Source: Caulobacter sp. (GTDB taxonomy: Bacteria; Pseudomonadota; Alphaproteobacteria; Caulobacterales; Caulobacteraceae). From it: 58,872 bases of DNA. Each line of letters opens with the position of its first letter. Position 1 is the first letter of the stretch. A program made the translations under genes and the position numbers. Under the pieces are notes generated by a model. The model worked only from the letters and a program-made list of their open reading frames with translations, searched no databases and was not told the DNA's origin. Positions 33,909 through 42,243 of this stretch are shown piece after piece. The stretch covers positions 1 through 58,872 of the forward strand of contig JAQGIK010000156.1 in the NCBI GenBank assembly GCA_028291265.1. Direction: 5' to 3'.

Positions 33909-36116
33909 ATGACCCAACGGACCCACCTGCGCAGCCTGCTGTGCGCCGCCACCGCCCTGACCGGCCTCGCCGTCGCGGCCCCGGGCTTCGCCCAGGACGC
34001 CGCCGCCTCGCCTGAAGAAAGCGCGGTCGAGGAGGTGATCATCACCGCCCGCAAGAAGGCCGAGTCGCTGCAGGACACGCCGGTGACCGTCACGGTCTTC
34101 TCCGGCGAGAAGCTGCAGGAAGAGGGCATCACCGACTTCCAGAAGCTGGCCGACGCCACCCCCGGCGTGACCATCGACGCCTTCCCCCGCGCCGCCCCGC
34201 GCCCCTTCTTCCGCGGCATCGGCAGCAGCAACCAGAGCGCCGGCGGCGATCCCAGTTCGGTGGCCTTCCTCGACGGCGTCTATCTCGGCCGCGGCGCCAT
34301 GCTGGCCGTCGATACCTTCGACCTCGAACGCGTCGAGGTGCTGAAAGGGCCGCAAGGCACCCTGTGGGGCAAGAACGTCGTCGGCGGCGCCGTCAACTTC
34401 GTCACCGCCCGGCCGAAGCACGAGTTCTTCGGCCGTGGCGCCGTCACGCTGGCCGAGTTCGACCAGTTCAACGCCAACCTGATGGTCAACATTCCGCTGG
34501 CCGAGACCGTCGCCTTCCGGGGCTCGATCGGCCGCCAGTACAACGAGGGCTTCCGCAAGAACAGCAACACCGGCGAGGGTCTCGACGACGACAACCGCTG
34601 GAGCGGCCGCGCCCACCTGCTGGTCGAACTCGGCGAAGACTCCAGCCTGCTGTTCACCGCCGACTACGTCACCGACGACCTCGCCGGCGGGGCCCGTTTC
34701 AACCTGCGCCCGCTCGGCGACAAGGACATCGACAAGCCGCGCGCCGCCAACCCCGACCGCCCCGGCTTCATCGAACGCGACACCGGCGGCCTCAAGGTCG
34801 AGTACAACACCGACGTCCTCGGCTGGGCCAGCCTGACCGGCATCGCCAGCTGGCGCACCCTGACCTACGACAGTTCCGAGGACCTCGACGGGACCAATGT
34901 GGCCGGCAACGCCGCCGCCGGCCTGGGGCCGGTCACCGGCCTGCAGGTGCTCGCCAAGGAAGAGGCCGACAGCTATTCGACCGAATGGCGCCTGGCCTCG
35001 AAGGGCGACGGTCCGGTCAGCTGGACGGCCGGCCTCTTCTACCTGAAGGACGAGGTGCGCCGCGAACGCGAGACGGAGACCGCCGCCGTCGACCTCTCCG
35101 AAAACCGCTTCATCGGCGAGAACGTCACCAAGAGCTTCGCCGCCTTCGGCGAGCTGGAATACGGCTTCGATTTCGGCCTCAACCTGTTCGCCGGCCTGCG
35201 CTACACCGACGAGGAGAAGGACTACGAGATCACCCGCCTGACCGGGCCTCAGGCCGCGCCGGTGGTCAACTTCACGACCAAGGGCAATCCCGGGGTCTCG
35301 AGCGAGCAGATCTTCACCTGGCGGATCGGCGGCGACTGGCGGTTCAACGACAACGTCTTCGCCTTCGCGAGTGTCGCCACCGGCTTCAAGTCGGGCGCCT
35401 TCCAGGAACAGCCCAACGTCGCCACCGCCCGCATCCCGACCGACCCGGAAGAGGTCATCAACTACGAAGGCGGGCTGAAGACCGACTGGTGGAACCGCCG
35501 CGTCCGGGCCAACGCCTCGATCTTCTATGCCGAGTACAGCAACCTGCAGACCATCCAGTCAGTCCCTGACGCCAGCGCCGGCCCGGGCGGCGCCTCCATC
35601 GTCGTCGACACCGGCGACGCCACCATCGCCGGCCTGGAAGCCGAGTTCCGCCTGGTCCCCGACGATCACTGGGAGGCGGGCCTTTCCTACACCTACCTCG
35701 ACGCCACCTTCGACCGCCTGACCCAGACGTCGGCCATCCTGGCCGACGGCACGGCCGTGCGGGCCGACCTGTCGGGCAACCGCCTCAGCCGCACGCCCGA
35801 GCACGCCGTCAGCCTCGACGTCAGCTACACCACCAGTCACTTCGCCTGGGGCTGGATCAAGTTCGGGACCTCGGCCAACTACGAGAGCGAGGTGTTCGAC
35901 GACAACGCCAACGACTTCGTCGAATACCGCAAGGCCCGCACCCTCTGGGACGCCAGCGCCACATGGCATTTCAACGACAAATACAGTCTGCAGCTCTGGG
36001 GCCGGAACCTCGGCGACGTCGAATACCGCACCCACCAGGTCGAAACCGGCGGCGGCTTCTTCGTCCAGTATGGCCCGCCGCGGCAGGTCGGTGTGACCCT
36101 GACGGCGGAGTTCTAG
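33909..36116 (+). CDS. TonB-dependent outer-membrane receptor
   Basis: The 735-residue protein starts with a signal peptide (MTQRTHLRSLLCAATALTGL, cleavage near GFAQDAA) and then a TonB box-like EEVIITARKKAESLQDTPV. The plug domain holds LERVEVLKGPQGTLWGKNVVGG split across the family signature, and the barrel ends in a C-terminal Phe (LTAEF). This is the large Caulobacter-type receptor class. The following AtuA-like/DUF4387/CitMHS genes on the same strand suggest that it imports the substrate they use. Confidence 0.94.
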   Translation: MTQRTHLRSLLCAATALTGLAVAAPGFAQDAAASPEESAVEEVIITARKKAESLQDTPVTVTVFSGEKLQEEGITDFQKLADATPGVTIDAFPRAAPRPFFRGIGSSNQSAGGDPSSVAFLDGVYLGRGAMLAVDTFDLERVEVLKGPQGTLWGKNVVGGAVNFVTARPKHEFFGRGAVTLAEFDQFNANLMVNIPLAETVAFRGSIGRQYNEGFRKNSNTGEGLDDDNRWSGRAHLLVELGEDSSLLFTADYVTDDLAGGARFNLRPLGDKDIDKPRAANPDRPGFIERDTGGLKVEYNTDVLGWASLTGIASWRTLTYDSSEDLDGTNVAGNAAAGLGPVTGLQVLAKEEADSYSTEWRLASKGDGPVSWTAGLFYLKDEVRRERETETAAVDLSENRFIGENVTKSFAAFGELEYGFDFGLNLFAGLRYTDEEKDYEITRLTGPQAAPVVNFTTKGNPGVSSEQIFTWRIGGDWRFNDNVFAFASVATGFKSGAFQEQPNVATARIPTDPEEVINYEGGLKTDWWNRRVRANASIFYAEYSNLQTIQSVPDASAGPGGASIVVDTGDATIAGLEAEFRLVPDDHWEAGLSYTYLDATFDRLTQTSAILADGTAVRADLSGNRLSRTPEHAVSLDVSYTTSHFAWGWIKFGTSANYESEVFDDNANDFVEYRKARTLWDASATWHFNDKYSLQLWGRNLGDVEYRTHQVETGGGFFVQYGPPRQVGVTLTAEF

Positions 36117-36139
36117 TCGGGAGGGACCGGCGCCTCTTC

Positions 36140-36283
36140 CTCCCTCCGCTTTATGGGGAGGGACAGGCGGCGAAGCCGCCAGGGTGGGGAAGTCGACAAC
36201 CACTCAGGCGATGGGGATGTGTCCGGCTACCCCACCCGGTCCTTCGGACCACCCTCCCCATAAAGGGGAGGGAGGACGTCAGT
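36140..36283. repeat. Two-armed inverted intergenic repeat
   Basis: Two inverted copies of a roughly 46-base unit are present. Each reads CTCCCTCC, TTTATGGGGAGGG, a small internal hairpin, then GGGTGGGG. The internal hairpin differs: GGCGGCGAAGCCGCC in the left copy, GGTCCGAAGGACC in the right. The right copy has the opposite orientation, ending CCCTCCCCATAAAGGGGAGG. It fills the gap between the TonB receptor and the AtuA-like gene. Confidence 0.8.
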
Positions 36284-36303
36284 GCGAAAGTTTGGAGTGT
36301 GAA

Positions 36304-37689
36304 ATGCCCACCCCCGTCAAAGTCCTCGTCCCGACCGGCGCCCTGGGGGCCGGCTGTCCCGAGGACGCCTTCCAGCGCGGTGTCTCGCTCGGCCCCGACG
36401 CCCTGGCCGTCGACGCCGGCTCCACCGACTCCGGCCCCTACTACCTCGGCGCCGCGGTCTCGAAGATGACCGACGCCGCCACCAAGGCCGACCTGCGCCA
36501 GCTCATGCTGGCCCGGGACAAACTGAATGTCCCCCTCATCGTCGGCTCCTGCGGCACCAGCGGCACGAACGCCGGCGTCGACTGGATGGCCCGCCTCTGC
36601 GAGGAGATCGCCGTCGAGGAAGGCCTGACCGCCACAGTCGCCCTGGTCTATTCCGAACAGACCGCCGCCGGTCTCGCCCCCTACCTGGCGCGCGGCGCCA
36701 TCACCCCCCTGCCGCCGATGGACGACCTCACCCAGGGCCGTCTCGACGAATGCGAACACATCGTCGGCCTGCTCGGCTACGAGCCGCTGGCCGCCGCCAT
36801 CGAAGCCGGGGCCGACATCGTCCTGGCCGGCCGCACCACCGACACCGCCGTCATCGCCGCCGTGCCGCTGATGCGTGGCCTGCCGGCCGGGGCCAGCTGG
36901 CATGCGGCCAAGACCGCCGAATGCGGCGGCCTCTGCACGGTCCAGACCCGCCGGGGCGGGGTGATGATGACCATTGACGACGAGGGCTTCGACGTCGAAC
37001 CCCTGGCCGCCGACAACGCCTGCACGCCGTTCACGATCAGCAGCCACCTGCTCTACGAAAACGCCGACCCCTACCGCCTGACCGAGCCCGGCGTCGTGCT
37101 CGACGCCAAGGGCGCGACCTACGCCGCCCTCGACGACCGCAGCGTCCGGGTCACCGGTTCCAGGGCCGAACTCAAGCCCTACACCATGAAGCTGGAGGGC
37201 AGTGGCGCGGCCGGTTTCCGCACCATGGTCTTCACCGCCGTCGCCGACCCCAAGATCATGGACCGCATCGGCGACTGGCTCAGCCGCCTGGAGGCCTTCC
37301 TGCGCGAAGGCATCGGCAAGGTGCTGAAGGTCGCCCCCGCCGACTACCAGCTCGACCTGCGCCCCTACGGCTGGAATGCGCTGGATCCCCGTCACGCCCC
37401 CACCGAACGGCCGCCGCTGGAAGTCGGGCTGATGGTCCTGGTCACCGCCGCGACCCAGACCCGCGCCACCGAGATCGCCAAATACTGCAACCCCTACCTG
37501 CTGCATTTCCCGCTCAATCTCGACGACCCGCTGCCCAGTTTCGCCTTCCCCTTCTCGCCGGCCGAGGTGGCGCTGGGCGCGCAGTACGAGTTCAAGCTCA
37601 ACCACGTCGTCCATCTCGACGACCCTTGCGAACTCGCCGTCACCCGCACCTTCATCGCCGGCCGGGGAGAGTTCCATGCGGCAGCTTAA
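36304..37689 (+). CDS. AtuA-like DUF1446 (acyclic terpene utilisation family) protein
   Basis: The 461-residue protein matches the AtuA/DUF1446 family: LVPTGALGAGCPEDAF, VDAGSTDSGPYYLG, VGSCGTSGTNAGVDWM and AAKTAECGGLCT. AtuA is needed for citronellol/geraniol breakdown in Pseudomonas, but many relatives act elsewhere and no reaction is firmly assigned. Here no other atu genes (carboxylase subunits, hydratase) are present, so a terpene pathway is not supported. Its 3' end overlaps the DUF4387 gene by 14 bases. The ATG at 36304 fits the family start. Confidence 0.9.
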   Translation: MPTPVKVLVPTGALGAGCPEDAFQRGVSLGPDALAVDAGSTDSGPYYLGAAVSKMTDAATKADLRQLMLARDKLNVPLIVGSCGTSGTNAGVDWMARLCEEIAVEEGLTATVALVYSEQTAAGLAPYLARGAITPLPPMDDLTQGRLDECEHIVGLLGYEPLAAAIEAGADIVLAGRTTDTAVIAAVPLMRGLPAGASWHAAKTAECGGLCTVQTRRGGVMMTIDDEGFDVEPLAADNACTPFTISSHLLYENADPYRLTEPGVVLDAKGATYAALDDRSVRVTGSRAELKPYTMKLEGSGAAGFRTMVFTAVADPKIMDRIGDWLSRLEAFLREGIGKVLKVAPADYQLDLRPYGWNALDPRHAPTERPPLEVGLMVLVTAATQTRATEIAKYCNPYLLHFPLNLDDPLPSFAFPFSPAEVALGAQYEFKLNHVVHLDDPCELAVTRTFIAGRGEFHAAA

Positions 37690-37981
37690 GGACGTCGCCC
37701 GTTACGTCCGCTCCAAGAACGCCGGCCCCTTCTGGGTGACCGTCGATGTCTTCTGCGACGATCAGGCCTCATACGAGACCCTGTGTGCGGCGCCGGCCCT
37801 CGGCGCGGTGGCCATCGGCGCGCTCTACGGCGTCGGCTCCAACCATGTGCGGATCTTCCACGACGACAACCTGAAGGTCATCAAGATCTCCTTCCCCCGC
37901 CCCATCGCCCAGGGCTCGGCCCGGGACGTCGACTCGCACGCGGGACAGCAGTTCGTGCCATTGTTGTCCGTCGCGATCTGA
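37676..37981 (+). CDS. DUF4387 family protein
   Basis: This 101-residue protein has KDVARYVRSKNAGPFWVTVD and NHVRIFHDDNLKVIKISFPR, which match DUF4387. DUF4387 is almost always found beside AtuA-like DUF1446 proteins, sometimes fused to them, so the two probably form one enzyme. The start overlaps the preceding gene and the transporter follows 13 bases later. Confidence 0.88.
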   Translation: MRQLKDVARYVRSKNAGPFWVTVDVFCDDQASYETLCAAPALGAVAIGALYGVGSNHVRIFHDDNLKVIKISFPRPIAQGSARDVDSHAGQQFVPLLSVAI

Positions 37982-37994
37982 AGGACGCCGCCCG

Positions 37995-39347
37995 ATGACC
38001 CTCGCCCTGCTCGGCTTCGCGATGATCGCGGTGTTCATGACCCTGGTCATGACCCGGCGCATGAGCGCCGTCGTCGCTCTGATCATCATCCCCATCGTCT
38101 TCGCCCTGTTTGCGGGCGCGGGTGCGGGCGTCGGGGCCATGATGCTCAAGGGCCTCGGCCAGACCGCCCCGACGGCGATCATGCTGATGTTCGCCATCCT
38201 CTATTTCGGGATCATGATCGACGCCGGCCTGTTCCAGCCGCTGGTCCGCTGGATCGTCGCCTGGGCCGGCGAGAACCCGGTCAAGCTGATGCTCGGCCAC
38301 GTCGCCCTGGTGACCATCGTCGGTCTCGACGGCGACGGCACCACCACCGTCCTGGTCGCCGTCTCGGCCTTGCTGCCGGTCTATCGCAAGCTCGGCATCA
38401 GCATCCTGAAGTTCGCCGTCCTCGGCTCAATGACCTTCATCCTGATGAACATGAGCCCTTGGGGCGGACCGTCGGCGCGCGTCGCCGCGGCGCTGAAGAT
38501 CGATCCGTCGGAACTCTTCGTGCCGATGCTGCCGGTGGTCGGCGCGGGCCTCGTCTCGGTCTTCCTGCTGGCCTGGTGGTTCGGCCGCCAGGAGCGAACC
38601 CGCCTTGCCGCTCTGCCCATGGCCGCGCCGGAGGCCCCGGCCGACACCGCGGCGTCCGACACGACGCCCGCCGTCTCGGACGCCGCCCTGGCCGGCGCCT
38701 TCCAGTCCGACCCGGCCGCCCTGCGGCCGCGCCTGATCTGGCTGAACTTCGCGCTCACCGCCGTGCTGATGGTCGCCGTCGTCCTGCGCCTGGCCCCGCT
38801 GCCGGCCCTGTTCATGGCCGGCACGGCGCTGGCCCTGGCCCTCAACTATCCGCGCCTGTCCGAACAGCGGGACCGCTTCATGGCCCACGCCGGCAATGTG
38901 CTCGGCGTCGGCGTCCTCGTGCTGGCCGCCGGCGCCTTCACCGGCGTCATGACCGAGACCGGCATGATCCAGGCCATGGCCGGTTCGATCCTCACCGTCC
39001 TGCCGCCGGAACTGGGGCCCTGGCTCGCGCCGATCACGGCCCTGATCAGCATCCCGGCCAACTTCCTGCTGTCGGCCGACGCCTGGTATTTCGGCGTGCT
39101 GCCGGTCATCGCCCAGACCGCCGCCCCCTACGGCGTCACTGCCGAAGAGATCGGCCGGGCCTCGCTGATGGGCGGGCCGGTCCACGCCCTTAGCCCCCTG
39201 GTCGCGGCCGTCTACCTGAGCTGCGCCCTGCTCGACATCGAACTGGCCGACCTGCAGCGCTACGCCTGGAAGTACGCGCTGGGCCTCTGTTTCGTGCTGA
39301 TCGCGGCCGGCTTGGTGTTCGGGGTTATTCCGCTGGTCGCGGGCTAA
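37995..39347 (+). CDS. CitMHS family citrate/organic-acid transporter
   Basis: The 450-residue inner-membrane protein has about 11-12 helices and the CitMHS features LDGDGTTTVLVAVSALLPVY and NMSPWGGPSARVAAAL. Family members import metal-citrate complexes or similar tricarboxylates with protons. It ends in VIPLVAG and its last 18 coding bases plus part of the stop belong to a 20-base direct repeat that recurs at 40874. The gene is intact, so the inserted cassette did not destroy it. Confidence 0.92.
   Translation: MTLALLGFAMIAVFMTLVMTRRMSAVVALIIIPIVFALFAGAGAGVGAMMLKGLGQTAPTAIMLMFAILYFGIMIDAGLFQPLVRWIVAWAGENPVKLMLGHVALVTIVGLDGDGTTTVLVAVSALLPVYRKLGISILKFAVLGSMTFILMNMSPWGGPSARVAAALKIDPSELFVPMLPVVGAGLVSVFLLAWWFGRQERTRLAALPMAAPEAPADTAASDTTPAVSDAALAGAFQSDPAALRPRLIWLNFALTAVLMVAVVLRLAPLPALFMAGTALALALNYPRLSEQRDRFMAHAGNVLGVGVLVLAAGAFTGVMTETGMIQAMAGSILTVLPPELGPWLAPITALISIPANFLLSADAWYFGVLPVIAQTAAPYGVTAEEIGRASLMGGPVHALSPLVAAVYLSCALLDIELADLQRYAWKYALGLCFVLIAAGLVFGVIPLVAG
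39326..39345. repeat. Left copy of 20-bp direct repeat flanking the toxin-antitoxin cassette
   Basis: TATTCCGCTGGTCGCGGGCT lies at the 3' end of the CitMHS gene. An identical copy is at 40874-40893 in the same orientation. The bases immediately outside differ on both sides, so the repeat is exactly 20 bases. Confidence 0.9.
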
Positions 39348-39490
39348 AGTCCTACGGCCCGTCGGGCAAAATCACGGTTCTTCGGCAGGCTCATGCACCG
39401 CCAGCTCTTGATCTGTTACACGCCAACTGTCACTTTCAAAGCGACGCTTGACGCGGTGGAGTCAACTTTGCCGTACTGTGGAGAATTATC

Positions 39491-40348
39491 ATGCCTGCGA
39501 AGGAAACTCCAAAAGACCTCGCTACTCCGTCCCTACCGGCGAGGCCGATGCCGAAGTTGAGGCTCGTCGTGGCTGAGGCTGTGGCGGACCAACTCTTCAA
39601 GGCTGAGGCTTCGTTAGATGCTGCCTTGGCAGCGGTCGCGGAATTGGCGACGACCATGCCAACTGTTCGCAAAGGGGAGAGCCTCGCTCTCCCATACGTT
39701 GGCGCCGCCGTTGATCGCAGCAGCGAAACTCTGAAACATCTCACTCGAGCCCGCCGGACAATCGTCGCCACCCACAAAGCCCTGTCCGCTGCAAGGACGC
39801 AACTTGAGCAGCGCCGGTTTGGCCCCAGGAACGACGGTGATCGAGCAGAAGCGACCCACAGCGTCGGCATGGCGGAGTCGCCCGGCGGCGATGCTTTCGC
39901 GAGCTGGGCCCAAGTCACCGCTGCCGGTCTGCTAGGCGGCAAGCCCTTCCTCGGCCAGGAGGTATCTACGACCCTCGAAGCTCATGATCTGATTGCCGCC
40001 GGCCTACCGGCCCGCGCCTTGGGGCACCTGGTCAGGGGTCTGTCCCATCTCCGCCTGTCCAATTCTCTGGACAAGGCCGTCGGCATCAGCGTGAGGACCT
40101 GGCAAAGGCATAAGGAGGAGCCGTCGAGACTGCTCAATCCGGAGCAGAGCGGCCGCGTTTGGAAATTCGTCGAAATCCTGGCCCATGCTACGTTGGTGTT
40201 CGGCTCACAGCCGGAAGCCGAGGCTTGGTTGGAACGGCCGGTCATGGGGTTGAACCAGCGGCGGCCCATCGACCTCCTCGCCACGCCGGCCGGGGCCGAA
40301 CTGGTCGAGACTCACCTCTCCCGCATTGAGTATGGCGTCTACATGTGA
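39491..40348 (+). CDS. Xre/MbcA/ParS-type antitoxin with N-terminal extension
   Basis: The 285-residue protein has a C-terminal antitoxin module (about residues 165-285): ARALGHLVRGLSHLRLSNSL, a helix-turn-helix around VGISVRTWQRHKEE, and the MbcA/ParS toxin-binding end with EAEAWLERPVMGLNQRRPID and TPAGAELVETHLSRIEYGVY. The first 130 residues are extra: a helical domain (LRLVVAEAVADQLFKAEASL, then RARRTIVATHKALSAARTQL) followed by a polar linker. The start has GGAGA seven bases upstream. It overlaps the toxin gene by 4 bases. Confidence 0.85.
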   Translation: MPAKETPKDLATPSLPARPMPKLRLVVAEAVADQLFKAEASLDAALAAVAELATTMPTVRKGESLALPYVGAAVDRSSETLKHLTRARRTIVATHKALSAARTQLEQRRFGPRNDGDRAEATHSVGMAESPGGDAFASWAQVTAAGLLGGKPFLGQEVSTTLEAHDLIAAGLPARALGHLVRGLSHLRLSNSLDKAVGISVRTWQRHKEEPSRLLNPEQSGRVWKFVEILAHATLVFGSQPEAEAWLERPVMGLNQRRPIDLLATPAGAELVETHLSRIEYGVYM

Positions 40349-40869
40349 CGCCGCTGCCCACAGCCCTCGCTGCCCGCCTGGGGACAGAAGACGCCTTGGT
40401 GGCTTGGCGTCTCGACCACGCCCGTTTCGTGGTGACCTGGGACAGCGGCGAAGGCGCCTTCCAGCAAGGAGGACGCTGGAACAGTCCTGGCGTGAGAGCG
40501 GTTTATACCAGCTTCGATCCGGCGACGGCGATCATGGAGGTAGCGGTCCACAAAGGCTTTCGCACACTGGACACCATGCCCCATGTCCTTACGTCGATCA
40601 CGATCGAGGACCCGACCGTGGTCCATGTCGTGAGGCTGGCCGATCTGCCCAACCCGGCCTGGGCGCGACCGGGCATCCCAAGCGCCGGGCAACAGGCCTT
40701 TGGCGACGCGCTGCTAGCGGCTCATCCGTTCGTTGTCTTCCCCAGCGCCGTTTCCAGCCACAGCTGGAACCTCGTATTCACCGCCGCCCGCGCGTCAGGT
40801 GGCTACGTCCTGCGCAGTCAGGAGCCCTTCGCCCTCGACACCCGGCTGCATCCGCCGTCCAGGCCTTGA
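40345..40869 (+). CDS. RES domain toxin
   Basis: The 174-residue protein shows the RES domain signature: GGRWNSPGVRAVYTSFDPAT with the key Arg, AIMEVAVHKG with the Glu, and a conserved Ser toward the end (SHSWNLVF). RES toxins degrade NAD+ in the cell and are neutralised by the cognate Xre/MbcA protein encoded just upstream. The start is a GTG within the antitoxin stop (GTGA), the usual order antitoxin then toxin. All three RES residues appear present, so it should be active. Confidence 0.88.
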   Translation: MTPLPTALAARLGTEDALVAWRLDHARFVVTWDSGEGAFQQGGRWNSPGVRAVYTSFDPATAIMEVAVHKGFRTLDTMPHVLTSITIEDPTVVHVVRLADLPNPAWARPGIPSAGQQAFGDALLAAHPFVVFPSAVSSHSWNLVFTAARASGGYVLRSQEPFALDTRLHPPSRP

Positions 40870-40872
40870 GAG

Positions 40873-42234
40873 CTATTCCGCTGGTCGCGGGCTGATCAGC
40901 AGCCAGGCGGCCAGGCCCGACAGACCTGCGCATCCCGCCGCCGTCCAGGCCGCCAGCCGGAAACCCTCCGGCGGCACGCCCGCGCCCTTGGCCAGGGCGA
41001 ACCCGGCAAGGGCCACGGCCAGCAGCCCGGCGACCCGCGCCGTGGCGTTGTTGATCCCCGACGCCGCCCCCTGGTGCTTGTCGTCGACCGAGGCCAGCAC
41101 CGTGTCGGTCAGCGGCGCGACGGCCATGGTCATGCCGATTCCAATGACGAGTACGCCGGGAAACACATGCGTCCAGTAGCCGAAGCCGTCGTCGGCGATT
41201 CGGCCCAGCAGGGCGAACCCGATCCCGACCACGACCGGTCCGGCGGCCAGCCACAGCCTTGGCCCCGTCTTGCTGGCCCAGCCGCCGGTCAGCCGTGAGC
41301 CGAAGCCCATGAGCAGCGGGAAGGGCAGCAGCGCCGCCCCTGCCATCGTCGCGCTCCAGCCCCGCGCCACCAGGTACAGCGGCACGAGAAACAGCAGGCC
41401 GCTCAGCGCCGCGTAGAGCAGGAAGGTCAGCAGGGTGACGCCGTTGAAATTGCGGTTGAACAGGCTGAGCGGCATCATCGCCCTGGCCCCCTTGCCGCGC
41501 TCCACCCAGAGGAAAACGCCGAGCAGCACCGCGCCGGCGGCCGCCACGGCCAGCCCGCTCGCCGCCCGCGTGCGGCTGTACTCGGTCAGGCCCCAGGTCA
41601 CCGCCCCCAGCCCCAGGGTGGCCAGGACTGCGCCCGGCAGGTCCAGGGGCTGGCTGCTCTCCGGGGCCCGCTTGGGAATGGCCCAGACGCCCAGCGCCAG
41701 GGTCGCCGCCACCAGCGGCAGCAGGCCGACGAAGATCGCCCGCCAGCCGACCACGTCGGTCAGCCAGCCGCCGGCCACCGGCCCCAGGGCGCCGCCCAGC
41801 GCCCCGGCCGCCGCCCAGGTCCCGACCGCCTTGGCCCGATCTTCCTCTTTCGGGTATGTCTCGCCGAGCAGCGCCAGGCTGGCGGGGACGAGCAGGGCGC
41901 TGGCCAGCCCCTGCAGCACCCGCCCGGCCAGCAACACCTCCACGACCGGCGCGATCGCGCAGACCACCGTCCCGGCCCCGAACCCCAGCACCCCCAGCAG
42001 GAAGGCGTTACGCCGCCCGTAGCGGTCGCCCAGCGCCCCGCCGAGCAGCACCAGCGCCGCCAGCGGCAGCATGTAGCCGTTGATGATCCACTGCACCTGC
42101 TCGCCGGACGCCTTCAGGTCGGCGGACATGGCGGGCAGGGCGACATTGACCACCGAGCCGTCGATGAACGACAGCGACGAGCCCAGCACGCAGGCCCAGA
42201 GGACCGTCGCCGCCGCTTTCGGGGCCGCCGTCAC
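40873..42234 (-). CDS. MFS transporter, DHA2 (EmrB/QacA) drug-efflux type
   Basis: The 453-residue protein begins SSLSFIDGSVVNVALPAM with the family motif, then GALGDRYGRRNAF (motif A of MFS). Multiple helices cover the remainder (about 12-14). The start is a GTG and the stop TAG lies one base before the right-hand direct repeat. The last coding bases (ISPRPAE) are made from that repeat. Drug/proton antiport is the family role, with no clue to the substrate. Confidence 0.9.
   Translation of the reverse strand: MTAAPKAAATVLWACVLGSSLSFIDGSVVNVALPAMSADLKASGEQVQWIINGYMLPLAALVLLGGALGDRYGRRNAFLLGVLGFGAGTVVCAIAPVVEVLLAGRVLQGLASALLVPASLALLGETYPKEEDRAKAVGTWAAAGALGGALGPVAGGWLTDVVGWRAIFVGLLPLVAATLALGVWAIPKRAPESSQPLDLPGAVLATLGLGAVTWGLTEYSRTRAASGLAVAAAGAVLLGVFLWVERGKGARAMMPLSLFNRNFNGVTLLTFLLYAALSGLLFLVPLYLVARGWSATMAGAALLPFPLLMGFGSRLTGGWASKTGPRLWLAAGPVVVGIGFALLGRIADDGFGYWTHVFPGVLVIGIGMTMAVAPLTDTVLASVDDKHQGAASGINNATARVAGLLAVALAGFALAKGAGVPPEGFRLAAWTAAGCAGLSGLAAWLLISPRPAE
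40874..40893. repeat. Right copy of 20-bp direct repeat flanking the toxin-antitoxin cassette
   Basis: This copy is identical to 39326-39345. Read on the minus strand it encodes the last residues of the MFS transporter. It begins 5 bases after the RES toxin stop. Confidence 0.9.
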
Positions 42235-42243
42235 GGTCGGCCG

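Larger units (their letters stand above)
39326..40893. mobile_element. Inserted Xre/RES toxin-antitoxin cassette bounded by direct repeats
   Basis: The segment has one 20-base direct repeat at each end and only two genes inside, antitoxin and toxin. Joining the left flank to the right flank through a single repeat gives the CitMHS gene ending in GGC TGA and the convergent MFS gene ending in GAA TAA, both intact and overlapping. The interior is less G+C-rich than the flanks: one sampled 60-base stretch, 39481-39540, has 32 G+C. No integrase or transposase is present, and no inverted terminal repeats were found. The mechanism is therefore unknown. Confidence 0.65.

Noticed and set aside
36140-36283. 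CRISPR array
   Set aside because: There are only two repeat units, in inverted rather than direct orientation, with no regular spacers.
36304-37981. Terpene (citronellol/geraniol) degradation locus
   Set aside because: Only the AtuA-like and DUF4387 genes are present. The geranyl-CoA carboxylase, hydratase and dehydrogenase genes that define the atu pathway are absent.
39326-40893. Insertion sequence or integron cassette
   Set aside because: No transposase, integrase, attC-like structure or inverted terminal repeat could be found in or beside the segment. Only the direct repeats support mobility.
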